Origin: Didymodactylos carnosus
Lineage: Eukaryota; Rotifera; Eurotatoria; Philodinida; Philodinidae
Reading direction: 5' to 3'
DNA length: 48,884 bases
Assembly (NCBI GenBank): GCA_905250885.1
Contig: CAJNOQ010000498.1
Span: 1-48,884, forward strand
Shown: piece by piece, positions 34,995-44,900 of the stretch
How the letters are laid out: the number at the start of each line of letters is the position of its first letter
Position numbering within the stretch: position 1 is the stretch's first letter
Notes under the pieces: generated by a model
The model's database searches: none
The model's input: the letters and a program-made list of their open reading frames with translations, nothing else
Told to the model about the DNA's origin: nothing
Made by a program: the position numbers and the translations under genes

Positions 34995-35758
34995 TCGTCA
35001 AAATTTCGACTTATATTACAGTATTGTCCTTAGAAGAGTTGTTGAAACAATTCTGAAACGAAAAAAGAACGTATGTGACTGACACATGTTAGTTTATTCA
35101 TCAGAGATAATTATGTTCTTTAACTCTCTTAAGTCCCAGTGGTAAGTACGCTTACAACCACTAAATTTCGAAAGTTTTGGACAATCTTTTTATTGTTCTG
35201 TCTTCCTTGCCTGACGTGAGTCTAATCAATTCGTAGGAAGTACTTATAACTATATTTTATTCATGATCTTTGTGTAAAAAGTTATTTTGTTTTATCATCA
35301 AATACATATGCATAAGTAACGAAACAGAACTTCTATAAATGCCTTCTTATATAGTTTAGACAATGTTTTATCAAATTTAAATTCACTAAAAATTTCAGGA
35401 CTCAAAGGGTTAAGTAATTTTAGATTAAAGATAATACTCTGATTATAGAACATGCACTTCTATCTCATTTTTAAGTATTTTTATAAAATGAACGAATTTT
35501 CGTTTTCCATCATCGTAATTATTATTATTCTAGTCTCGATCATCCAACAAAATCAAATAGAAGATACATTTTGATGATTATTTTTCTTTCTCTTGATGAT
35601 GAAAGAATTATTGAAATTACTTGATGCTAGTTATATAATATTGCAGAGAAAATAACAACAAAAATGTTTGATTGTGATACAATGAGTTTTAAACACAAAA
35701 AATAATACAGTCCGATAACGAAAAAAGATAACCGAAAATAATTTTCTTTCAGATACGA
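34995..35758. other. 5' flank of the OB-like gene
   Basis: Presumed promoter region of the minus-strand gene; an acceptor-like CGTTTCAG lies about 60 bp upstream of its start codon. A plus-strand frame at 34816-35082 mirrors the gene and is a shadow. Nothing else recognised. Confidence 0.4.
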
Positions 35759-36158
35759 TTATTATATAGGTATGCACCGGTATCGGTATTCATACCGAAA
35801 TACCGATACCGACAATACCGAACTTCGGTATATACCGATACCGAAAATACCGACTTTTTTCACTCAGAGAATTTTTTGGATTTTTTCATTTGAAATGAGA
35901 TGTTTTAGCGTCCTGGACACCCAGAATGAATCAGGGACGGAAAACAAGAGCTTTGTTTGCTTTCTAAAGCCAAAGTTTTTCTTTTCTTTCTATCTGAACA
36001 TGCTCAAAATACACAGCTGAGTGTTGTTTATACGTTCTGCTTGTCCAGGATGCTAAAATACCTCATTTCAAATGAAAAAATCCAAAAAATTCCAAGTCAA
36101 AAAAAGTCGGTATTTTCGGTATTCGGTATACCGATACCGGTGCATACCTATTATTATA
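35759..36158. mobile_element. 384-bp hAT-type MITE with perfect 8-bp duplication
   Basis: The element at 35767-36150 is flanked by ttattata on both sides (35759-35766, 36151-36158). The ends are perfect inverted repeats of at least 20 bases starting TAGGTATGCACCGGTATCGG. The left end carries an expanded array of ATACCGATACCG/CGGTAT words up to about 35855, absent from the right end. The inner arms (about 35870-35918 and 36042-36105) are also inverted, sharing TTTTTCATTTGAAATGAG and TCCTGGACA. The frames at 35772 and 35957 lie wholly inside and are not genes. Confidence 0.9.
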
Positions 36159-36391
36159 TAACAGAAGACTATCTACCATCTAAGTTCACTACCTTTGGCA
36201 TAGAATCAGAATTCATGAAATACTAAAAAAATGCATTGGAACCTGCACATAGTCTATTGTATTACAAGAGAGGTAGTTATGTTAAACTTTATACAAAAAC
36301 TCATTAATGGTGATTAGTCAGTGACATCGATGTGGTGATAGATCTGTCGTAATAAATGTTTCTCCTGACAACAGTTATCAACCATCCACGT
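36159..36391. other. Short spacer between two transposons
   Basis: Nothing recognised. Confidence 0.4.
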
Positions 36392-37267
36392 TTAAGGGTA
36401 CCTCTCCCTCTTTTTTGCAGAAATCTTCTCATTCTGAGCTGAACACAGTCTAATGTAGAGGAAACTCTGGGCTATAAAATGAGACCACTCCCAGCTCTGT
36501 AAGACCTTCCTTGAAAAAGTTATGGAGTTTTTAAGTTTTTTCTTCAAAGCCTAGAAAATCTTAGTTTTTCAGTTTCGTGAATTTTTCTCTCTTTTTCTAT
36601 ACATTGAAAACTTTTTCTTATAAATAGCATGATAGAAGAAAGTGTGCTCTTCAAAACGAGATGTCTCGCAGGATTTTCCAATGAGTTTTTATGGAGATAC
36701 AAGCATCACGGCAAATGCCCTGAAAAACAGAGCTCTGTGTACAGTATGTGTTTTTCTCATTATGCGTTTTGTCGATAGCCTCTTCAATCCAGTCACATTA
36801 CGACCCCTCGAAAAAATGGTCTGATCGAGCTCAAATTTTTACGACAGATACTTCAGACGCTATCTCAGGTTCGTTTTTTTCTTAAGCGTTTTCAATTTCA
36901 ACTTTGGACGTGAGGAAGTTTTTAAAATCAAAACCGGTTTTTTTATACAGGATTTTCAGTATTTTTTGAGTACCTCGAGGAAAGCATATTTTCCAAAATG
37001 AAAAAAAAACGAATCTGAGATAGGGTCTAAAGTATCTGTGATAAAATTTTGAGCTCGATCGGACCATTTTCTCGAGGGGGCGTAATGTGACTGGACGAAA
37101 ACCGGATTTTTTCAGAAAACGTATAGAAGAACACGTCAGAAAATTCTGGGCAAAAATATATCAATTCTCTTTTTCGATGTTCTATCTCTGGTATAAATTT
37201 CGCCTCGATCCAACATCAGCTTCCCCTGTTTCCAAGAGGGACAAAAAAGAGGGGGGAGTACCCTTAA
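36392..37267. mobile_element. 876-bp TTAA-bounded non-autonomous element
   Basis: Edges are TTAA at 36392-36395 and 37264-37267. The ends are inverted: GGGTACCTCTCCCTC on the left and GGGTACTCCCCCCTC on the right. A strong inner inverted pair lies at about 36789-36880 and 37003-37094, sharing CCAGTCACATTACG and GATCGAGCTCAAA. TTAA duplication suggests a piggyBac-type transposase acting in trans, although the GGGTAC ends are not the usual CCCT. The left half carries two copies of the dispersed foldback module (near 36470-36510 and 36640-36675). Its open frames are short and incidental. Confidence 0.68.
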
Positions 37268-37542
37268 TGCCGCACAATATATCCATAATATGATTACTAT
37301 CCAGCAGTAAATTTGTCTTATGGACGTTAATTTATTGATATTCCAGTATTATTTATTTACACACATTCTTGCTTCATCATTACCATTCCGAACTACATTG
37401 CCAATTTTCTACAATCGATTTCTGTATAAAAACCATCTATCTGTTCGACAATGTTATCGTACACTGGGCCACAACTGTCAACAGTTGTGCAGTTCTAAAT
37501 ATAAACATGTTTAACCGTCCTTATATTGATCGTAATTTCGAA

Positions 37543-37903
37543 ATGATTTCTCAGAAAATGTTATTCCTATTTATTACCTTGGCATGCTTGGCTTATGCTG
37601 TTCCAATGTATTTAGATAAGTCATCAACGGCAAGAGGTAATCTAATTTCATTTACAATTGATTATCTTGAACAACAAATGCAAGCTGTGGATGACGACGA
37701 AATCCACCAGTTTAGTATAGTAGTCAAATATTCAATACAGATTTGAACATGAACAACGGGAATACGACAAAAAGAAAGTCACCGGCGAAAAAAAAAGCAT
37801 CAAATATTACAGTAACTCATTTCCTGTAGCTACAAAATTCATTCCAAGCGAAGAAGAGGACATAGATAGACCTGCGCCGCTGTCGTCACTGATGGATAAT
37901 TAG
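37543..37903 (+). CDS. Putative small secreted protein, two exons
   Basis: Exon 1 at 37543-37709 and exon 2 at 37741-37903 join in phase across a 31-bp GT-AG intron to give 109 residues ending at TAG. The N-terminus MISQKMLFLFITLACLAYA is a classic signal peptide with a likely cut after AYA. The mature part is charged, with QFEHEQREYDKKK, EEEDIDR and the C-terminus LSSLMDN. No Cys-rich toxin-like pattern or known domain is seen. Mets at 37507 and 37558 are alternative starts; the one used here leaves a good n-region. The intron is unusually short. An alternative donor, AGAG|GTAATC near 37636, would change the mature part, so the model is provisional. A possible AATAAA lies at 38051. Unknown function. 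Confidence 0.5.
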
Positions 37904-37904
37904 A

Positions 37905-38290
37905 ATTTCTGGCGCCACCGCCACCGAAGCCATAGAAATTTTTGGAAGTTCCCCGCCGTCGTCCATGCTCAAAATACAAACTGGTTTTATCCTCCGCCGG
38001 CGGAGGATAAAACTTTTTCTACCGGCGACCGCCGATAGAAAAAGTTTTGGAATAAAAAAGTCATGAGAAATTAGAAAAACAGGGAGTTATATTTAGCCCG
38101 ACCGCTGACGATAGGAAAATTTCAAAAAAATCTTTTAGGCGGCGCCGACCAAAAAACCTTTTTAGACGCCACCACCGAAGACGGAAAATCTTTTCAGGAG
38201 GCTACGCCACTGCCGCTGATCGGAACTTTTGTTTCACACCACCGCCGATTTTTACACCGGCGCACAGGTCTAGGGACGGACGATAGTGAA
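37905..38290. repeat. GC-rich cluster of CCGCCG/GAAAAA hairpin repeats
   Basis: Immediately after the stop of the secreted-protein gene the sequence alternates CCGCCG- or CGGCG-type words with GATA/GAAAAA/TTTTC words at irregular spacings of roughly 25-40 bp. It includes a perfect 30-bp palindrome at 37984-38013 (half-site GTTTTATCCTCCGCC) and a second near-perfect hairpin at about 38011-38047 with arms AACTTTTTCTACCGGC. Base composition is strikingly different from the surroundings. Confidence 0.75.
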
Positions 38291-38349
38291 GGCGTTGTGA
38301 ATGCGCTAAGTTTTCTCCAAAAATTGATCATGCTATAATGTAGCGCCGA

Positions 38350-38615
38350 AAATTTATACAGAGCTAAGAAATGTCTCATTTTAAAGAGCAAACATTTTTC
38401 TTTGAATTTATCCTTACGCAAACACCGATAGTCAATAGATTAATAGATAAGAGATCGTTAAAATAGCGGCCAGATCATAAAAATAGAGAGCATCCAGTTT
38501 AAGACTTGTATAAAGATACGAAATAAACTGTAAACGTTTGCTTTTTCAGGCAATTAAAAGAGAAATGTTTGCTCTTTAAAATGAGATGTCTTCCAGCTCT
38601 ACATAAGGTTTTTCC
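38350..38615. mobile_element. Foldback pair carrying the dispersed module
   Basis: Bases about 38355-38405 are the inverse of about 38562-38612, sharing TCTCATTTTAAAGAGCAAAC exactly. The spacer is about 150 bp. The arms consist almost only of the module seen in other foldbacks here. Outer ends could not be defined. Confidence 0.65.
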
Positions 38616-38963
38616 AAAGTGCGATGAACTTGACAACGGTAGAATACCTATGAAAAAATTGACTGTTAGCTGGACACCACCCGTTGCATTTTCATCATTC
38701 TATGTTGAGAGTACTCGTGTAAAAACAAATAATTGATAATTTGACCTGCTTCGTCCTTGTCTGTTTTACTCACAATAAAATCTATGAAAGAAATACTGAT
38801 AATTGTCGCTTTTTTGAGTGTTAATCAAAAAAATATTCAGTTAATTATCGGCTATCTTGTTTTTTTTTTAATTAAAAAGAGAAAAAATACAAATATATTT
38901 ATATATAAAAGAGTGAAAATTAGATAAATACAAAAAATTTAAATAAATAAAGAATAGGTTCAT

Positions 38964-38969
38964 TTTATT
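38964..38969 (-). terminator. Polyadenylation signal AATAAA of EXOC7
   Basis: AATAAA on the minus strand lies 28 bases after the EXOC7 stop codon, in a CCAATAAAATG context. The position is plausible for a compact 3'UTR. Confidence 0.6.
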
Positions 38970-38997
38970 GGAATGTTTTATCTTAAAATCGTTAATT

Positions 38998-41900
38998 TCA
39001 TTTTTTCATTTCAAAAAATTCATCAATAATTCGTTCTAATGTTTCAGGTGAATATCTCAAATATTTATTAGGATTTTTAGTAAATTCTTTGTGTGCAAAT
39101 TTTTGATAATATTTTCGAAATGACTCCAAAATTTCTGCTTTTCCATCTTGACGTAAACGATGTCGTAAATCAATATCCGATATAATATATTCTTGACATT
39201 GAGAACGAAGACTATCAATAGCTGAATTGACATGCTAAAATACAGACATCAATTTTTTTCATTTAATTAACGATTTTAAAAGATAAGTTTATAACTTATG
39301 AATAAATGCGGAAATAAGATCTTAACATTTGCTCTGAACTTCAATTTTACTTACATTAAAACTGTCTTTTAATTGTTCACGATCTTTTTCACGAAGCTAA
39401 AGAAAAATTCAATAGTTTAACAATAAAATGATTATTTCAAATTGTAAATGCATCAATAATCTTACTTTTGTATCCGGCAGTCGTTGAGAATTATCATACT
39501 CAAGCATTTGTTGAATGGCTATTATTAACGGACTATAACTAAAATAAAGAAAAAAAGATAGAATAAACATAAATGATTAGAAAAAGAAAATATCGTTGTA
39601 CCATTTTATATAATTTCCAATATTCGTGTGAAAATCAGCTTCATATTTTGATTTTAAATCTGGTTGATATTTTTGTAAAATAGATAACAGTGATGAGCTG
39701 TAAAAAAAACAGAACAAATCATTTTCTAAGAGGATTAAATGTCACTTTAAATGTACAGATCTACGAGACTTTAAATTCTCAAGTTTTCTAAGCTTTTCAG
39801 CTGGATATAAATGTATTCATTACGTTTAAGCAGCGATATAATAGAAATAACTTCATAAAGCACACAAATTAACATAAGTAACACAAAAATTACATTACAT
39901 AGGTGGTAGAATAGAACTTGATCAGATATTAAAAAGTTTAGTGTAAAAAGTAAATATCATCCTATGAAATGTATGAAGTTGTGCTATATCCCTGACCATG
40001 GGAGTTTTTCATAGTCCTTCGAAGATCCAGTGTTCTGGAAAATCAGTTTTTCAGAAACTCTAAAAAATAACCAAAACCTTTCTTAACGAGGTATGATTGC
40101 AGCGCACAAATTTCTCATTAAAATGAGACATCTCCCAGCTCTTTAAGACCTTTCTTTGCAAAGTTATAGAATTTACAAGAAAAGCTCTAAATTAATTTTT
40201 TTGCTACTTACTTCTGTAGGTTTGAGCTGACAATGAATATTCAGGGCTTTTCTTGTAGAAAGGTCGTCTAGAGCTGGGAGATGTCTCGTTTTAGTGAGAA
40301 ATTTGCGCGCTACAATCATACCTCGTTAAGAAAGGTTTTGGTTATTTTTTAGAGTTTCTGAAAAACTGGTTTTCCAGAACACCGGATCTTCGAAGGGCTA
40401 TGACGAATCTCCATGGTCATATTCGGAATCAGCATGATCGATAACCTATAACCCACTGGATTTCGATCAAAAAGCAATTTACCACCTCGGGTGGTTCTCC
40501 CGTAAGAAAAAATGAATATTAAAGTAACTCATATACACACACAACACATTGTTTCTTCCTTTTTTTTATTAACTTTAGTTATTTAACATTCTCGTTGATC
40601 TAATTTTTTATTTGTTTTAATTATAAGCACTAATGCTAACTATAATGGACTTCGAGGTAGATGGATTAGTTTCCCTTTCTTAGTTGTAATAAAGCTTAAA
40701 CTTAACTAAACTAACTACATATGATATATATATCTACAGTGTGTATGCATGTACACAAAGTATAAGGTAATTACATATGACTTTTTACAGAAAATAACAA
40801 ATGGTGTGCAAAGTCACTAATGACAAGTGTATAAGATCTATTCAGGATCAAGTTTTTTTTATCTTAATTGTAGGAGTGAAGAAACTTTGTATATTCTATA
40901 CGATTGTTTCCAGTATCATTGAATTGCTTCTGTTTATCTTATGATTAAACGTTTCATGTTTAGGCAATAAAAACGCATTTCCAGATCATCTGGAATTCAT
41001 TTTCAACAAAAGAAACAAACCGATTCTTTCTAATTTGTACATACTTTTCTAATCGTTTTAATAAATAATTTGCATTATTTAATAGAAATATTGCTCGTAT
41101 AGTTGTATCATTTCGCTGGTATAAATCGGCTTTTTTTGATATTGTTACATGTAGCCAACGAATTAATTGACCTAGCAGAAAAGATACCGTATAAATAGAT
41201 TTTTCGTCTAATAAACACATGCACACACACACATACAAAAATATTTTCCCAAATCATATTGTCCCTTTTGTTCATTTGTTTCAACAGGTGTGTTCGACGA
41301 CTCTAAACGACATAAAAATGCTAATGAAAATAGATATTTCGGCTAGAACAAATAAATCTACTCTTTACAAGTAAATATAGATGCTTCTCTTAGTTTAATG
41401 AAAAAAACATGTTAGCCAAAACAATCAGAGAACGGTGAACGAATTGGATTTTTTTCCCGTTAGGTTAATATCAAAGAAAAAGACATACTTTGTTCTTGAT
41501 CGACGTATAATGAAGCTATAATTGTTGCTGTTTCTTCAAAATTCAACAGACCTTCCATAAATGCCAACACCTTCAAAGACATTCAATATAAAATCAGTTA
41601 AAGCAAGATACATCACTATAGAGTTATATACGTGTGATGTTAACGGATGAACATTGCCACCAACCGACGGTGGACTACTATCTAACTTTATTTCATCCAA
41701 AATATGACGTAAACAACTAACAGCCTAAAAAAAAATGAATGTGAATTGACAGACGATTCCTCGTATTCTCACAAAAAAGCAACAACATTGTTTGTCAAAC
41801 AGTACCACTACTGATCGAGCAGACTTACCGATTGCTCAAATGTTGCAGATAATGTAGTAAATTGTTGACGACGAGCTGCATCACTCTCCTAAAAAACAAT

Positions 41901-44900
41901 AAATAACAGTAAAATAACGATGTTCTGGTCTAATAATTATTTCGTATTAGGAACATTTAAAAACACTTAGTGAACATAAAATAAGCGTTATCTACTCGCC
42001 TCTGATTAGCATACTGTTTCCGTCGCAAATTAATTTTAGCAAAATATAAGATGTTAAATGTGGATATTTTTAATCTCTTAATAAGTTAGAATTTCTGTCT
42101 TTAAGAGTCTAAACGTTTAAAATAAAAAATATTTGTACATACTTGATATAATTTACTAAACGTTTGTCTTGATTTAAAAAACCATTGTAATACAGAAAAT
42201 TGGCCAAATACACAAAATTTTGATTCTAATTTGTTATGCGTACGTTCAATTGTATCACATATTCTCTGAAAACCGGTATAAATGGATATTTAGATTGAGA
42301 TCTAAGAGAAACATGTTAGAAACAATATTTTACTTGTGCTTCTTCTTTCATGTAGACTAATGGTAACTCGGCTAATTTTGTAAATACTAAAGATGTCAGT
42401 TCTTGAGGAAATACATATTGTAACATATCCCGATCACGATTTAGCAGTATCAGAAATGAATCTAACATTAGTTTATAATTATTTGTTTCACGATCATCAT
42501 CTGATTGACCACCAACGGCGCCTGACACAGTTAAATTAAACGATTGTCCAACACTCGTCTGTTGCGATGAAGATGGAGAGTTCGGCGTTTGTGGTTCTTC
42601 CATAATCGGATAATTTGATGGCAAATGAGCTTTGGATGGAGCAGGAGAACGAATAAATTTTCGGCTAAAATCACTAAAACAGACAGCTGATATTAGATGT
42701 GTTCAAAAGATCAGAGAAAGCGTTCTAGTGATTAAACTAGTATATTTGGTATGGTGAAAATAACAATGGGGGCAAAGTTACTCGAACTTTCTTTATACTA
42801 TTTTCATTTTTAAGGCTACAATTAACAATATACAGTGCTATGCAAAATTATAGAGACGATTTGTTTTCCATAATAGCTGGAACAAATTCGAAAAGTGATT
42901 TGATTAGCTGAAAGAGTTTGATGAGAGAGGCGCGATGTTAATGCAAGTTTCATTGCCAATTGTTAATATGAAACAGAAAAACAATAAAGAATGTCGTTGG
43001 GATCGTTCGTAAAAAGAATACAGTTTAATATAAGGTGATGGAGAGCTCGGAGACATCCCCGTTTTGTCTAGAAAGGTTTGCTCTATTTGACTAAGTTGTG
43101 TGCAAAAAGTTTCCGTTTGAAACAAGAGACTTTTATTTCCTAGAGATCTCATATTAAGAACTATTAATGAAACTTGTATACACATCGCTCCTCTCTTCTC
43201 AAATTCCTTCAGCTATTCAAATTACTTTTCGAATTTGTTCCAGTGATTATGATTGAGCAAAGAACGATAAAAGCAAATTGTCTCTATAATTTTGTATAGG
43301 TCGGCCACTTAACTCTGCTGTCGCAGTATAAGTTCGTAACGGTTTTTTGCATTGTGCTTCATTTATGATTTTTGAACAAAGGCTGTACGATGAGTTGAAT
43401 TAAAGAGAAAAGTAGTTCTGTATATTTTTGTCATATTTCCTAAACGACAGAACATATAGAGAGCAGGCACGTCTTAAAACGTTTAGCACACTTTTCTGTT
43501 CAATTTAAGATGTTGTACAGCTCTGAGGGTGTCCTTGTTCGAAAATTATAAGCGAAATGAAAAAAAAACGTTACGAAAATTACACTGCGGTAGCAGAGTT
43601 ATGTTAGCCATGTAGCTAAGGTAGCTATCGATGGCGTAGTGTTTGCTAGAAGAGAAAAGCATATTGATACCATAAGTGATAACTGGAAAGTATAACTATT
43701 GTTATTAAGTGAAACATTTTCTCGCTCAGATATAAACTTGTTAAAGCGGAGATAGCGGCTAAGTTACTATTATTCTCCCGAGAACGGATGTTTTGTGAAC
43801 AAGCCAATAAGATCAAGATAGACAAAGTCAAATGGGACGCGAAAATGCTGTTAAGCGAACAGCAGAAATAATACAGAAGATCAGGCTAGAACAATAAAAT
43901 AAACGTTTGTTACAATGATAAATAATATATTGTCTTATAAAGTCCCTTTGTTTTCGAAGAGACAACTGGTCGCCGTATCACAAAAAAACTTAAGTCTTCG
44001 TTATGTGCACTTACGTGCTAATTTTATACACTTAAGTCTAGACTTGACTGAAGTTTTTTCGTGATACGACCCCCTGAAGTCGAAGAAAGAATATCTTGGC
44101 ATGCAAGTTTACTGCTAAGCAAAACAAAGAAAAGTATGTACTCTACACGAAACAATTCTTTTGCTACTCTGTCAATATTTTACTCAACTAGAAAAAGCAT
44201 CTAAGCGTTCAAATAAAATGCTAACTTATTTGAACAGAAACTTAAACGTGTCAGTGAGACTAATAAACAATACGCATTCATTTAGTGAAGTAAAGAACTA
44301 TAGACAACAAATAGACTTACGGCGATAAAAATCGACTGTAAACAAAATATACACAAGGATAGTGGTAGCAAAAGAAAAAAAACTTTTCTAACCAAGATTC
44401 TCACCCAATTTTTCGTCCAGCTCGACGATTCATTGTGTCACCTTTATCATCACGCGCTCTAATATTCGGACTGTATGTTAACTAGAAAGAAAAATATTAC
44501 TATCATAAGAGTTTCATCAAATCTTCGATGTCTCTAACGACTTTTCATAGAAGACGCAGTGAAAAATGGCTTTGATATCAAAACGTGAAAGAAATGATAA
44601 ATGAAAGTCAACAAAGATAATTATTAGTCGAGTAGATATGCAAATTGTTTCATTCCATTGTATCTGATGAGAGAACCTCTCGAGGTAATAAATCGCTCTT
44701 CTATTCAGACTATTTTCATCGTGTAGACCATAGTAAGCAATGAAAAAGCCCAAGTTGGTCTGAATCTCTAATGCTTTCGACTGGAGTTGTCAAACTTTCG
44801 AGTTTTTTTTAAAACACCCAATTTCGCCGGTGAATCTTCGATTGAACTGATATTTTCATTGTGTCTAGTAGTCATAGTGGCCATAATGATCTGAAAGGTT

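Noticed and set aside
34816-35082. 88-codon plus-strand frame over the OB-like gene
   Set aside because: It is the antisense shadow of the minus-strand gene, which has the better protein-like composition and a conserved motif order.
35772-36226. Two plus-strand frames of 82 and 89 codons
   Set aside because: Both lie within or overlap the hAT MITE and begin in its CGGTAT iterons.
42904-43185. 93-codon minus-strand frame in EXOC7 intron 6
   Set aside because: It is the interior of the Tc1-like MITE, antisense to nothing coding, with no splice context.
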